Part shown: positions 17,544-31,632 of the stretch, one piece after another
Position numbering within the stretch: position 1 is the stretch's first letter
How the letters are laid out: each line of letters opens with the position of its first letter
Origin: Amoebidium appalachense
Lineage: Eukaryota > Ichthyosporea
Assembly (NCBI GenBank): GCA_963693365.1
Contig: CAVNZM010000003.1
Coordinates: forward strand, 4,402,001-4,466,000
DNA: 64,000 nt
Direction: 5' to 3'
Translations under genes and position numbers: made by a program
The notes under the pieces: generated by a model
What the model was told of the DNA's origin: nothing
Seen by the model: only the letters and a program-made list of their open reading frames with translations
Database searches by the model: none

Positions 17544-19308
17544 TCTCGAACTGTTTTAGGGTTAACTGATTCTGCTCTGTTGTACCACCTAATGTTAGTT
17601 TATCCCCTCTCTCTCTCACAAATACACTCTCTTCTATGCCTTTTTCTCCCAACCAGAAACACTATTGCTGCTTTACAAACACCACTGAATAGAAAAACGA
17701 TCTCGGTCGCAAAATGTGGCACAAAAGGAAGCTTTGAGAGCTTGGCGGAACTGAGCTTTCCAGACACACGGACTCAGATGTCTCGGTGACTGAACGGCAT
17801 CCGCGCGCTTTTTAGTCGGCGAATAATTCCTTTTTGGATTGATTGGTTGCCGATTTATAATTGGTGTTCTAAAAAGAAAAGCCGATTCCTGTGTTACAAT
17901 TAGTTGTATGTCACGGTATTGCAAATCCGTTTATTCAGATGATACCTCAGGAGCCTCACTAACATGGGGTGGCACTGGTAGCCAGCACACAACGGCTTGT
18001 TGTATAGAGAGCTGAAGGAGAAAGGAAAAGACAATAACAGTTAGAAGCAATGTTTAGTTTTCGATTTGAAAGAAGTGGTTTTTGACAGGTTTTACATTAT
18101 TTTTCAGTGTTGCAAAGCTGTGACCCACCTAAGAATAGATAGATTCCCTTGGCGTCACATGACTGAGCACGGCAACCAATCGCCGCCCAAGAGGCCAATC
18201 GGCTGGTATTTCACGTGAAGGAGGTCTCGGTGCTCAGTTCGTTGATTATGTCGACATCAAAGCTTCAAATATCAAGATTTGGGCGATATTTGTGTTTTAT
18301 TTTGAATGCTAATGATTTTATATATATTTAATATTTACCGGATAGCTACATGTATAGTAGCTGTTTGAGCCATATGCTGCAAAAGCAAGACCTGAAAAGA
18401 TTTGACTGAATGAGGCCTATTTGTTGACGAAATATGATTGGGTAAGTAAGTATCATTAGTACGTCACGAAACCGGGTCACATAAGCTGTCGCCCTACACT
18501 CTAATACTTTGATATTCCTCATCGATTTTTGAGATATTTAAATATCTCGTCTCTGACTCTGATTTTTTATCAGAGCAATCTAGTATGGTCAAAATATGTG
18601 TAGCAACTCCACAGGCATACATTTTAGGATTTATATAAGAAAAAATACAACCCAGGACTCAATCGCACAAAAATACCCTATCAGCTACTGTTACAGTAGA
18701 AACTTACCATCCATGTCCGATCGTGCTGTGGCTCCCTGCCATCAATAATGTGGCGATTGCAATCATCAGTTTGAAACTGACATTAAAAATTAAACAAATT
18801 CGAATAAATCCAGGCAAAAGAAAATTTCATCCATCTGGATATAACAAAATTGTTGAGCAGAGGATGCAAAATTTAGGGGGTGTGAGCCACTACTGGTTCT
18901 TTATTGGTCCACCTCGCACCGCTCCTTCAAGCTGATTGGGAAACGTGAGATCGCCCAAATTCAGCCAGACGCGGGGCGTGAGCTGGGGTCAGCCTCGGAA
19001 TCCGGAGTCATTCAGTACTGTGACAGATATCGTGATATGTAGAAAGCAGTCGAGAGAAGATCGAGTCGGCTACAGAGAGAGAAAGAGGGGGAGGGGGAGA
19101 GGGGGGGGGGGGGGGGGGAGGGGGAGAAGGAGGGGGAGGGGAGGGGGGAGGGGAAGGGGGAGGGGGAGGGTGGGGGGGAAAGAGGGAGTGAGAGAGAGAG
19201 AGATCGGATAGGGAAAGGGAGAGGGAAAGGGATAGAGATAAGAGAGGTACAGAAAGAGAAAAGCGACAGAGAGAGGGAGGGGGGGCGGGGAGAGAGAGGG
19301 GGGGGAGG

Positions 19309-19384
<76 letters not shown>

Positions 19385-19736
19385 CAGAGAGAGGGGAGAG
19401 GGGGGGGGGGGGGGGGGGGGAAGAGAGAGAGAGAGAGAGAGGGATTGAGAGTATGTGCGGGCGTGTGCCCATACCAGAATGACAGTAAACGGTGAAGTGA
19501 ATGAATTTGAGTAGTTTAACTCTAAATCATTGGCAAAGACAACGAAAAAGAAAACCGTATAAGAGTTGCGGCAGCTGAGCCATGAGAAACAAGTGGAGGT
19601 GTGTGTGGCATGCTGGGGACATGGGGTGGGGAGGGGGTGGGGAGGGGGGGGGGGGGGGGGGGGAGAGAGAGGGACTCAGCGGAATGGAGGGTTTGGGTTG
19701 GGGAGCTAGGGGAGGGGGAGGGGGGAGGGGGAGGGG

Positions 19737-19782
<46 letters not shown>

Positions 19783-19796
19783 AGTGGAGCCACACA
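17544..19796. other. Upstream region of the BBOX1-like gene; no gene seen
   Basis: Probably holds its promoter: minus-strand CCAAT (plus ATTGG near 17843) about 300 bp upstream of the ATG. Two further CCAAT motifs and a CACGTG E-box lie at 18170-18215. From 19080 to 19450 it is (GA)n and G-rich tract; from 19620 to 19781 it is G-rich, with about 39 uninterrupted G at 19742-19780. I see no convincing exon in the unique part (17800-19070). Confidence 0.5.
19315..19440. repeat. (GA)n microsatellite
   Basis: About 35 GA units, then a G run, then (GA)n again. One of several polypurine tracts (also 23317-23360). Confidence 0.95.
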
Positions 19797-20017
19797 TAGC
19801 CAGCCGCCAAACAACCCTGAATCCTTTAATACTACTTGTGGGTGAGGAAAAACAGATTTGGGGAGTGACTGTTGTGGGTGCCGGGAGAACGAAGAATGTG
19901 GGTCTCTGGGTGATGGGCAGAATCGTTGGCATGAAGACAATTGATGTTAGCAAGGCACAATACTTAGGGAGGTTGACAGGTGTCCATTTGTCGGAGATCC
20001 ACCGCAACAACCTGTAA
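19797..20017. other. Unique island, coding status undecided
   Basis: About 220 bp without simple repeats, open in one frame on each strand. The plus frame ends ...GVHLSEIHRNNL at a TAA at 20015-20017. I recognise no domain in either translation. It may be a lone exon or old repeat. Confidence 0.2.
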
Positions 20018-20066
20018 CTTCGTGGGAGAGGGGCTGTGTGTCACCGTCTGGGTGGTGTGTCTGTGT

Positions 20067-20097
<31 letters not shown>

Positions 20098-20155
20098 ATA
20101 TGTAGCTACATCTGAGATGTGCGTGCGTTGCTTGTGTTATGTTTTGTACGCGCGC

Positions 20156-20203
<48 letters not shown>

Positions 20204-20349
20204 ACGTGCTATATTTGTGTTGTGCGATGATGGTGGGCACGGGGGATAGGACAGGTGAGGGGCCGGGGGGGGGAGGGGGGGGGGGGCTTTAAAAAGGCTA
20301 TACACTAGACCTGTCTCTCGCTGCTCTCTCTCACCTTTAGCTCTCTCTC

Positions 20350-20411
<62 letters not shown>

Positions 20412-21820
20412 GTGTCTCTTTCTCCCTCTCTCTGTGTGTGTGTGTCTGTGTGTGTCTGTGTGTGTCTTTCTCTCACTCCCTCACTCTCCCAAACCCACCC
20501 ACCCACCCATCCACTCACACATACACACACGCTCACACACACACGACAATACACACACACACACACCTTCTTATCAAGCTTTGAACACGGAGAGAATGTG
20601 TTTGCGATTGGGATAGAGGGGGTGTTGAGAAGTGGGGTGGGGGTGGGGGGGGGGGGGGGGGGGGGGGGGGGGAAGGAGGGGAGGGGGGAGGTGCTGGTGG
20701 ATATTGATGCGATTCCAGCGCTTTGCATGCAAAACGAATAAAGTGTTTTAGCTGGATTATCTCAGCACAGTATTTCACATTGATGCCGATGGAATGTGCA
20801 TGGACGGGCGCATACTGGGAGAGTGTGCGCATAGAGACAAAACGACCTGAGTTCAAAACAGAGAATTAAATTACTCTGATGAGGGAATGGGCGGGTGTGG
20901 CAATGGGTTGGGGCTAGGGAACGCCGGGGGGGGGGGGGGGGGGGGGGGGGTGGCAATGGGTTGGGGCTAGGGAACGCCGGGGGGGGGGGGGGGGGGGGGG
21001 GAGGGAGGGGGGGGGGGGGGGGGGGGGGGGGGGCAGGAGCGGAGGGGTTAGTTGGCTGGTTGGATCCGGAGAGAATGGCGGGGGAAGTGGGTGGGTGGGG
21101 AGGTAGGTGGTAATACCGGTAATGATTTTCAGGACTTCCCAATTGATAATTAAGCAAATCAAAGCAGGGCTGGTACTCGGGGTCGGAGGGGCGTGTGCAG
21201 AGGAAGGGGGGGGGAGGGGGGGGGGGGAGGCGGGAGGGAGGGAGGGGGGGGGGGGGGGGGGGGGGGCAGCTGAACATCTTCATGTCAATTTTGGTATTCA
21301 AAGGGATCCGGACATCTCTTCACTATCCCTTCTATCTCCCTCCCTCCTGCAACCCCAAGCATCCCCCCCCCCCCCCCCCCCCCCCCTCTCCCTCCCCCCG
21401 TGCCTCTGCCTTCCACACATGACAACTTTATATGCTTCCTGCCAGTGGTTTGGGTCGCTCCCTCATCGCCAATTGGAAACACCAACTCAACTCGCCAATT
21501 TTTCTTTTCACGAATGAATCCAATGTGATGGGCAAAGGCAAAGGGGTTGTGTTTGTCCGTCCCGTCCCTCAAACTTAATGTCAAAGACAAATTTGAGCTT
21601 ATATATATATATTAAGAACGTGTGATAGGGGCTCAGATGATGTTAAAAAAAAAAAAGATAATGTACAATTTGGGTTGTACGCGGCGTGTTTGGAATTTTT
21701 TCCTTAATTTTGGGGCGCTGCGGGGGAGACGGAGGTTGGGTGGTTATGACGGGGATTGGGGTGGGATATCTGCCGTGTATCAACGGAGAGAGAGAGATGG
21801 TGGTGGTGGTTTGCAATGTC

Positions 21821-21884
<64 letters not shown>

Positions 21885-22575
21885 GTGTGTGGTGTGTGCT
21901 TGCTGTGTGGTTTTTGGTTTGTTTGTTTGGTTGTTTGTTTCAAGTTGTTTGCCACCAACTTGTTACTTTTTGGGTTGGGGGGGGGGGGGGGGGGGGGGGG
22001 GAGGGGGGGGGGGGGGGGGGGAGCTGGTGCGGGGGACGGTGGGGGGACGGTGAGAGGGGGGTTGCTCGAAACAGGGGGGAGGGGGGAGGGGGGGAGTGAT
22101 CGAAACGTTTGATGAAGCAGCGGGAACTTGCAACAGGAGCCAGTGAATGAAAGAAAAGAGTCTTAATGATTGCTGTTGAAACGGGCATGGGGTGGGTGTT
22201 GGGGGCGAGGGGAGAAGAGCATGTTTCAAACGAAAAGGCTCCCGTGGGGTGGCGGGGTGGATAGGTAGGTGGCGGGGGGAGGGGGGGGGGGGGGGGGGGG
22301 GGGAGGGGGGTAGGATTAGTACGTGTGTTAACTTTGTAGATCATAATATATCCAACATGATACTGTGCTTACCGAAACGCACCTGCCAAGCCGTACTTAA
22401 ACTTGTGCAATAACCGGGTTCTGATCAATGATTTGTAAACAGTGGTCCGAGAGAGTTTTTTCTTCTGGGGGCAGGGGAGGTTATGGTAGTAGTGGTTGCG
22501 GGCACGCGTGTGCACACGTGTGCGTATGTTTGTGTGTGGCCATGTACGCGTGCGCTGGCACGCGCGCGTGTGTGT

Positions 22576-22606
<31 letters not shown>

Positions 22607-23281
22607 GGGGAGGGAGGGGGGGGGGAGGGGGGGGGGGGGAGGGGGGTATGAGCAAAGGTCACGTCCTTCTGAGTTTTGTATTGGTGTGCAGAGATAACGT
22701 CACGTGTGCTTTTCCGGCTGTAGTTTGAACCGTTATATCTCTCAAGCTTTAGGGAAATGGGGTATAGTTAATTGTTCGGTTATGTAATTAATGAATTGTC
22801 ATGGCATAACCGAGGTAATGGAGCTTTTCTTTTCTTTTTTCAAGTTTTTTTTCCCTGGGGGGAGGAGGGGGGGGAGGGGGGGGGGGGGGGGGGGGGGCAC
22901 TAACTCGATGATTGGCTGAAATATCTAGCAATATTCCTGTCGCAGTCTTGCAAAAGAAGATTTGCTCCGTGTCAATTTTCAGTACATAGCTCGAGAAGGT
23001 GCTTCTGAGTTGTGAATCTTTGTTAAGCACTCTTGTTTCTGCTAATCTAAAACTAGAAACCATCATCAGAACGAATTGCAGCATGTCAAGTCGGATTTAG
23101 AAAGGGCACTCGGAATTTGATTCTGGATCCTCTAGTGTATACGAGACAATGACTTATTATCGGACAGAAAGATACGCCGTGTCATGCCTTTGAAAAGCAT
23201 TATGGTTGACTTTTCTTTTCTTTTTTTTTTTTTTTTCAAAGTTTTTTTCCGCCCCACACGCGCAGTGTCGGGGAAGGGGGA

Positions 23282-23363
<82 letters not shown>

Positions 23364-23488
23364 GAGTGGGGGGGGGGGGGGGGGGGGGTGAATGGAACCA
23401 AAATTTCGTTTTTTGGTTTGGAGCTGTGGCCGCCGCTTAAGTCTGGCTTTTGCTGCATATTGCCGAAGTTTTGTATGGCTTGAAGGGG
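20018..23488. other. Repeat-dominated region, no gene recognised
   Basis: Contains G runs (20070-20097, 20643-20671, 20925-20950, 20980-21032, 21241-21266, 21979-22020, 22577-22660, 22870-22897, 23285-23317), (GT)n (20159-20202, 20356-20410, 21824-21877) and (GA)n (23317-23360). A 33-bp unit (TGGCAATGGGTTGGGGCTAG and following) is duplicated at 20898 and 20951 next to G runs. Unique islands at 20700-20880, 21100-21180, 21420-21800 and 22900-23200 show short open frames but no family I know. Confidence 0.5.
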
Positions 23489-23501
23489 ACCGAGAGGATT
23501 G

Positions 23502-24868
23502 ATTTCTTTTTTTTTTCTTTTTTTTTTTCATTTAACCCGTTTTGTTCCCGGAGGTACCCCTAGGGGCCCTCAGGGAGAACTACCGTCTTCCACCCAGCAC
23601 CGACAGTACTCTAGCTAGGGCGCTACGATGCTAGTAGCTAATTATAAACTGACACACCTATAACCATCCTAACTATATGTGCACACTTTGCCCGGGGTGT
23701 CAACCCCAGCCAACCAGTGGGTAGCACCAGGCTTCCCCTCCACTCAGAACCGACGAATAAACTTGAAAAACTGGGCTCTCATTGGTTCATCTAAAGTGGT
23801 GGAATGTGTGGTGTGGTGTGGGTGGGTTTACGGGGGATAATGGTGTATGGTGGGGTCTGGTGGTGGTGGGTGGCTGCCTAATAGTACATGGTGTTGTACA
23901 TTTTGGGTGGCTACGGTGTAATGATCTAAGAGCCAAGGGTTGCATGGTTGGTTTGTTCTGTGTGTGTGTCTGCAGGTTGGCCATGCTGCCTGTGTGTGTG
24001 TGGGTTGTGTGTGTGTGTGTGATTTGGGTTTCGGTGGGGCTCTACGTCTCTGTTTACGTGTGGTCTTGGAATGTTTGTGTTTGTGCATTTTAGGGTGTGT
24101 GGGTGGGAGGGTCGTGTTACGTGGTGTTCATATCTTAGCATAGAAGAAAGTTTGCAATTCTACGGTTATTTAAGCTAAGATGGCACGTGCCGTGGGCTCT
24201 GTGGTGCCGAGGTCTGTTAGTAGGGGCCCCACGGATCGTGGGCAGAAACCCCGTATGACCCACTTGATGTCTTCGGAGTCTGGTAGGCCGGGCTGCCCTC
24301 CGATCCACTTGAGACACTCACACTGGGAGGTGGCCGTGTTGGCTGTCTGCCGGTGTTGTGCCGTGGGGGTCTTGGGGTGACGGGAGTGCAGAACATTGTA
24401 GATGCATGCCGTGATGGCCGTGGTCAGAGAGGGGGCTTCCTTGGCATGTGCCGAGCAGGACCAGAGGTGGGCCGTCGTCTCCGGATGCTGTTGGCACCTG
24501 GGGCACGTGGGTTCCGTGACGATGGTCGGGTGGTCTCGGTGGAGCCTGGCCATGGTGGGTAGGGTGCCCATAGCCAGTGATAGGCTCCGGTTGTTGCCCT
24601 TTACGGCCCGGATCGATGCCTGGGCTGGGCCCTTTTTGAGTTTCAAGGGGTCCCTCTCGGCTGGGAGTAGACGGGGGCCGGCGAGGACGGACATGGCCTC
24701 CGTCTTGCCGGCCCTTTCCTTGAGGTATTTCCTGGTCAAACGGTTTAGGGAGCCGGGAATGTTGCCGGGGATTTGGTGTCCTTGTAGTCCAAGGGTGTAT
24801 CTGCCCCCTCCTGGGGCTGGGGGTGTGGGGGGCGGGGAGGGGGGGGGGGGGGGGGGGGGGGGGGCGGC
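23502..24868 (-). mobile_element. 5'-truncated non-LTR retrotransposon (LINE) with 13-bp target duplication
   Basis: Flanked by ACCGAGAGGATTG at 23489-23501 and 24869-24881. On the minus strand the element runs from 24868 down to an A-rich tail (23505-23532). Its open frame (about 24739-24173) encodes the end of an ORF2-type protein with a zinc-knuckle of the zf-RVT kind: CPRCQQHPETTAHLWSC (C-x2-C-x8-H-x4-C). About 600 bp of 3' UTR follows. The truncated 5' end adjoins a G run at 24839-24864. Confidence 0.85.
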
Positions 24869-25129
24869 ACCGAGAGGATTGGAGTCAGGGAGTTTTTGTC
24901 TGGAATTTCAAAATCAAATGCCACCACCAAGAAGAAGAAATAAAAAAAAAGGCTGGTGACGGTGACACACAATTCAGTGCGTGCCCAATGAACGAATCAA
25001 TCCAAAATCCCCCAGGGGGCCCCTCCCCCTTCACAAACACACACACACACAATCGTAACAATAGACAAACATACATACACGCACGCACACACGCACGCGC
25101 GCACAAGCACATACACATACACATACACG

Positions 25130-25552
<423 letters not shown>

Positions 25553-25559
25553 AAGGATA

Positions 25560-25740
25560 CACACACCTGCATCGATATCGGTCCGTTCGCCACTGTCACC
25601 AGTATCGGCTGGCATGGCAGACCACTGCGACCAGTGGACCACCCCCAGATCTATTCGGATCTGAGGAATTCGACATCAGGTCATCTGCAAAGCATCTATT
25701 GGTTGTAAAATACCCATATTCCCCCAATATCATTCGTTGA
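25560..25740 (+). CDS. Possible terminal exon of an unidentified plus-strand gene
   Basis: The frame that ends at TGA 25738-25740 reads PPPDLFGSEEFDIRSSAK and then NIIR-stop. AATAAA follows at 25746-25751. The upstream boundary would be an AG at the edge of the (CA)n array. The peptide looks coding but I do not recognise it, and no upstream exon could be tied to it. Confidence 0.3.
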
Positions 25741-25898
25741 CCCCAAATAAAGTAAGTTATTGTCACAGTATTGTGGTGTATGATTGGTTGCATGCTCACA
25801 CAGGGCGGCAATCGCCCACTCTGCAATTTTTCACCGCCGGACGGAACTGCACAAGTCAATTTTCTGTGCGAGCAGTGTTCAACGTGATCTTTCGGAAA

Positions 25899-25969
25899 AT
25901 GAGTAATATTCGCCCCTGCAAGTTCGACTGGGGCTGCACGCGTCCAGACTGCTACTTTTGGCACCCAAA
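25899..25969 (+). CDS. Exon with a CCCH zinc finger, probable first exon of the Cys-rich gene
   Basis: The ATG at 25899 opens a frame reading MSNIRPCKFDWGC then TRPDCYFWHPN. This is C-x5-C-x4-C-x3-H, the spacing of Nab2/ZC3H14-type RNA-binding fingers. The only donor nearby is AAT|GTTAGA at about 25970, which is weak. It would leave phase 0 and match the phase-0 start of the exon at 27871. The link to that gene is inference. Confidence 0.45.
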
Positions 25970-26012
25970 TGTTAGAGCCCTTCTAACCCCCCCCCCCCCC
26001 CCCCTTTCGCCC

Positions 26013-26055
<43 letters not shown>

Positions 26056-26377
26056 ACCCACCCACCCACACAACTCGATCACTGCATTCCTCCCTGAATC
26101 CCCTCCACCTCTCCTTCCCACTTGAACTTCAACCACACCCCCTCCCCCGTTCTAAATCTAAACTCTACCTACATCTATTCTTCCCGCTCCCTTCCATGGC
26201 CACGTTTCCCTTTCCCCTGTCACCCCATTTGGGTCTGTTGTTTCCAACAATACGCTTCGACTCTCCGTTACCTTTTCATCTCTACAACACTATTTTACAT
26301 CCCTGTATTCTTTGTACGTGGTATTTGAAATATACAACGAACTAATATTACATCACGGCTTATTTCTGCATGATAAC

Positions 26378-26507
26378 CTCTCTCCCTTTTTCTCAAAAAG
26401 CTGGAAGTGTTTGCTCCAAGTGCATATTCTCTGGCACACGTTCTTCTGTAGCTTGAACATCAGTTCGGGCCTTTGGCCACGCGGGAAACATGTGAGCGTG
26501 ACGTAGT
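26378..26507 (-). CDS. Possible minus-strand exon
   Basis: 130 nt bounded by an AG acceptor (TAAAG|ACTACG) and a GTTATC donor, open throughout. It reads YVTLTCFPRGQRPELMFKLQ and ends FQLFEKKGER. It looks coding but matches no family I know, and it would lie on the opposite strand inside the putative intron of the Cys-rich gene. Confidence 0.25.
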
Positions 26508-26610
26508 CTTTATGTATATGTGGGTTATGTACAACCACGTGCACGCTGTTTTTATTGTACGAGAGTCTTAGTACACCTCCTTTCCTCGTTGCGCTCCCCC
26601 CTCCCCCCTT

Positions 26611-26641
<31 letters not shown>

Positions 26642-27234
26642 CCCTCCCCCCTCCCCCTCCCCTCTCCCTTCTCCCAGTACGTGTGTGCATACTTGCTATT
26701 GTGTGTGCGGTTTCTGCCTATACCTCTGCGTTTATAAACGTGATAGCTGCGTGCTGTTGTGTAGGTGTGTGTGTGTGGGGGGGGGGGGTAGGGGGAGGGG
26801 GGGAAGGGAGGGGAGGGGAGGGGGGTTATGGTTGTCCGTGCCTTGTTTGCGTCTGTCTCTCTCTCAGCGTGTGTGTGTGTTTCTCTCTCTTCTCTCTCTG
26901 AGTGTATGTATGTTTGTCTCCCTCTTTCCCCGTGTGTGTGTGTGCGTGTGTACCAGTACCGGTGTTGTTGTTTGTGTTCGTCTGTGTTTAGACTCCTCCT
27001 TCTCCGTGTTTTTCTCTGTGTACAGTGTTTGCACGGATTGGTCATGCTCTTTCCGGTCTTTCAATGCGGTAAGAAATGACCAGGAAAAAAATGACTGAGC
27101 TACCAATGCCCCTCCTCCCTCCCTCCCAAAACACACACACACACACACACGCGCGCGTGCGCGCACACATAGAATTCCACGCTCCCACCTGTATAATACA
27201 CTCACAACACACCGCAATCAAGCAGTCGTGAGCT

Positions 27235-27271
<37 letters not shown>

Positions 27272-27870
27272 CCGCCCCCACGCGCCACGCACACACACAC
27301 ACACCATCCCCTTCTCCAAACCACTACATCCCCCCGTGCCGATCCACGCACCGATACACACGTGCGCACGAGACTCAATATCCCGACCATAGTCCTATGG
27401 CAACCCAGCAAGCCTGTGTGCCCCCCCCCCCCCCCCCTCTCCCCCCGCGCCTCCTCCCCCCAACACACACACACACACACACACGCACACACACTTATAG
27501 ACTCATAATGCCCACTCGTCGTGTGTTCTTTTCTTTTGATGGTTTTCATTGTCTGGCCCGTCGCGCATACTTCTTACTCACTAACACATATTACCTCCCC
27601 CCCCCCCCCTCCCCTCCCCCCCCCCTTCCCCCCTTTCCCCCCTCCCAAAAAAAAAAAGAAAAACTACACTGACACACACCTGCAGACCATGCTCACATGC
27701 CCCCCCTCCCCCCCACCCACCTACCCACCCCCCCGGGAAGAGGGCCCTTAAAAAGAGAAAGGGTGTGCATGTATGTGTGTGCACGCCGCGGGGGGGGGGG
27801 GGGGGGGGGGGGGGGCAAAAAACAAACAAACACACATTCTCATTCCGTGTTTCTTTCCCACCCCCTTCAG

Positions 27871-28497
27871 GGCCGCCAAATAGACTTTCTGCCGCACATG
27901 CAGCAGGGGGGCATGGTTGACCAATCATATGAGGGCACCGAGGGGCTCAGCTACGATCAGAGCAATCAGTGGTACCCCCAGGCTCGCAACTGTCAGGTAT
28001 AACAATCCTCTCCCCCCCCCCCCCCCCCTCTCCCCCCTCCCCCCCCCCCCCCCCCCTCCGCCCCCCTCCTCTACATTTTGTTGTCCGTTGAGTGTGTACT
28101 TGGAACTCCATAACACATTCTTCTTCCCCCCCCCCCCCCCCCCCCCCCTCCGCCCCCCTCCTCTACATTTTGTTGTCCGTTGAGTGTGTACTTCGAACTC
28201 CATAACACATTCTTCTTCCCCCCTCCCCCCCCCCCCCCCCCCCCCCCCGTCCCCTCCGGAGGATGGATTCTGCTTACGGTGCATATTGTGTGTTGCTGAA
28301 ATTGCATAGTAAATATGTTTTCTTTTGCATCTGCCCTGCACGCTTTTGCATAACATGCCCCCCCCCCCCCCCCCCCCTCCCCCCCCAACACACACACACA
28401 CAACATGCACTCACACGCATATAGGCAGGTAGCCATGCACACACACGAACAGGCCCACGAACAAATGCATGCACCTTCACACATGCACACAAGGCAC

Positions 28498-28541
<44 letters not shown>

Positions 28542-28572
28542 CACACAAGCACACAGACAAAACACCGACGAA

Positions 28573-28639
<67 letters not shown>

Positions 28640-28984
28640 ATACACATACACGCACACGCACACACACATAACACACACATCATTCTCTACCTCCTCCATC
28701 CTTAAACGAAAGAACCCGATACAACCTTTATCACACCGAGCTCCCATCCCCTCTCTCTGCTGGTTTACTCACAGGATGCGCGCTGCTGAAATTGTACACT
28801 CGGTGTTTTCATTTGTGAGCACCAATCTATAATGCACTTTATCTTTGTCGCATTTTGTGTCATTGCTTTAGCCCATTAAAGTCGCATCCTCCCCCCTCCC
28901 TCCTTCACCCACCCACCCACCATTCCCCCCCCCCCCGCTTCCCCCCCTCTTCCCCTTACCCCCTCACCCCTTCACACACACGCG

Positions 28985-29064
<80 letters not shown>

Positions 29065-29156
29065 GGCACACACACACACACACACAGGCACACACACACG
29101 CACTCGCGCACATGTGCGCGCGCACACACGCCCACACGCACGCACACACACTCACT

Positions 29157-29197
<41 letters not shown>

Positions 29198-29749
29198 CTA
29201 GCGCCACCTTGGCTGATCCCAACACGTACATACCGACACCTACACACACAACGTCATGCCCACACGAACACACGCGCACACATGCGCATACACACACGTA
29301 CACCCGTACAAGTACACGTACACACATCTAAAAACACACGTATGCACTCACACACTCACACACCAACCCATTCACTCACTCGCTCACTCACTCACTCACT
29401 CACTCAATCACTCACTCTCACTCACTCACTCACCCTCTGCCTCCCCCCCCCCCTCCCCCCCTCCCCCGGGGCACACACACTCACACTCATGTACACAAAC
29501 ACACACACACACACACACACTTACACACACGTACACACAACCACCACCACCACCACACAGACACACACACACACACACACATACCCACACACATACACCT
29601 ACACGTACACACACACACACACACATGCACCTACACGTACACACACATACACACTCACTCACTCACTTCCTTACCCACCCACACACACACACACACACAC
29701 TCCCTCTCCCTTACCCCCTCCCCCCCCCCTCCCCCCGCGGTCCAACCCC

Positions 29750-29800
<51 letters not shown>

Positions 29801-30161
29801 ACACACAGTGCTGCCGTGGCTACATGTACCTGTGCAGTGCACCCACGTGCCTGACTGCTGCCGGCCCAGGCCAGTGCATGACCTGCCTTGCTGCCCCCAC
29901 CGGTAACGTGGCCCCCCACAACCCGGATCGCCATCCTGATACGTGGTTGCCCGGGAGCAGGTATGTGCACGTGTGAGCGTTGTTTTTTGCCCCGGTCTGA
30001 GTTTGTGGTCTTTCCATTCCCTTCGAACCTCTCTGTATGTTTGTTCGGTTTCTGTACAATGCCGTTGTTTGCCCCCCCTCCTCCCCCCCGCCCCCCGCAC
30101 GGGCCCGCCGCCACACATCACCACGCACGTACACACACACACGGACACTCGCGCGCTGGCG

Positions 30162-30229
<68 letters not shown>

Positions 30230-31561
30230 AACACGGCCACCACAACCTGTAGTGTGGACTTTTAGTGCTTGGATGCAACTAGCCTCCCTTGTGCCACATG
30301 CTCCTTTGTCACGTCTCGATGCCCTGCACCGTGGTGTTCTTGATGTGTCTCTTTTTACTGTTCTGTGTACTACATTACCCCCCCCCCCCCCCCCCCCCCC
30401 CCCCCTCTCTCCCCACACACACACACACCAACTCAACTGTTTTGTCGGTCTCGCATGCGTACCCCATACTCTGTAAAGGCCCCCCTCCCCTCTCCCGCCT
30501 CACCCCCCGCTGCTTGGATGTAAATGGTGCAGGTTTTTAGTTGGTTTGGATCTGTTTCACGCCTTGGACTCCCCACCCAGAGACGTTTTGATTTTTTCGT
30601 TTTTTTTTGTGTCTGATGGTGTGTTATATGAGGATGGGCGGGCGGGCGGACGGGCAGGCCGCCGAGGGAAGTAGGGGTGGGGTGGTGGTGGTGGTTGGGG
30701 AGGGAGGGGGGATAAACTGCAGAGATGAAGTACATAAGGGAAGGAGTGAAGGGTAAGGAGGGAGGGAGGGAGGGAAGGAGATGGGGGAAGAGGAGAGAGA
30801 TTTTGTGGGGGAAGGCGGGGAGGGACGAAGGGGGGCGCGGGCGGAAAGGGGGTGGGTGGTGGGGGGGAGGGGGACAGAGAGAGGACAGTGCTTTTTGATT
30901 TTGATGTGTGCTTGTGTGTAGCATACTGTGGCCAAAACCCTTTCAAAACAAAACAGTGATCACACCAAAGTCCGCTTGTTTTGGCTTAACATTTCTAATG
31001 CTATCCTACACGATGAATTCCCTGTGGTATTGTGCCCCATCGAGGATGGGCCTGCTTGTGATGCATACTCTTTGTATGTGCTCTGCAGTTCTGTGTTGTG
31101 TTGTCCATAGGGTATGTGTTCTTCGTACTCTGCAAATCATTTTTAGCACCTTGAACAAACCTCCACACACATGCACAGATGCATGTGCGCGCACAAATAT
31201 GCACATGTTCTGCCGGACAAAGGAGTGCGCGCACACACACACGCAGACATGCACGCACGCACACACACACATACACACACGTAGACCTCACTGGCTTCAC
31301 AACCACTCACACAATAGGCTCCCGCCGCACGCGCACAGATTCGGTGCACACCCCACCCTTCCCTTATCTTCCCTGTATGCTCTCCTCTCAGATTGGGGCT
31401 GTGCACATGCTCATTTGTTGTTGGAGCACAGTGTCGGTCGCAACTTTGAAGATTTTGCCCTTGAACGGTTTTAGAAACCATCGGACTAGTTCGACCCATG
31501 TACACTCACCCCAATTTTTTTATTTTTTTTTTGGAGGGAGGGGGGGGGGGGGAAACAAAAA

Positions 31562-31632
<71 letters not shown>

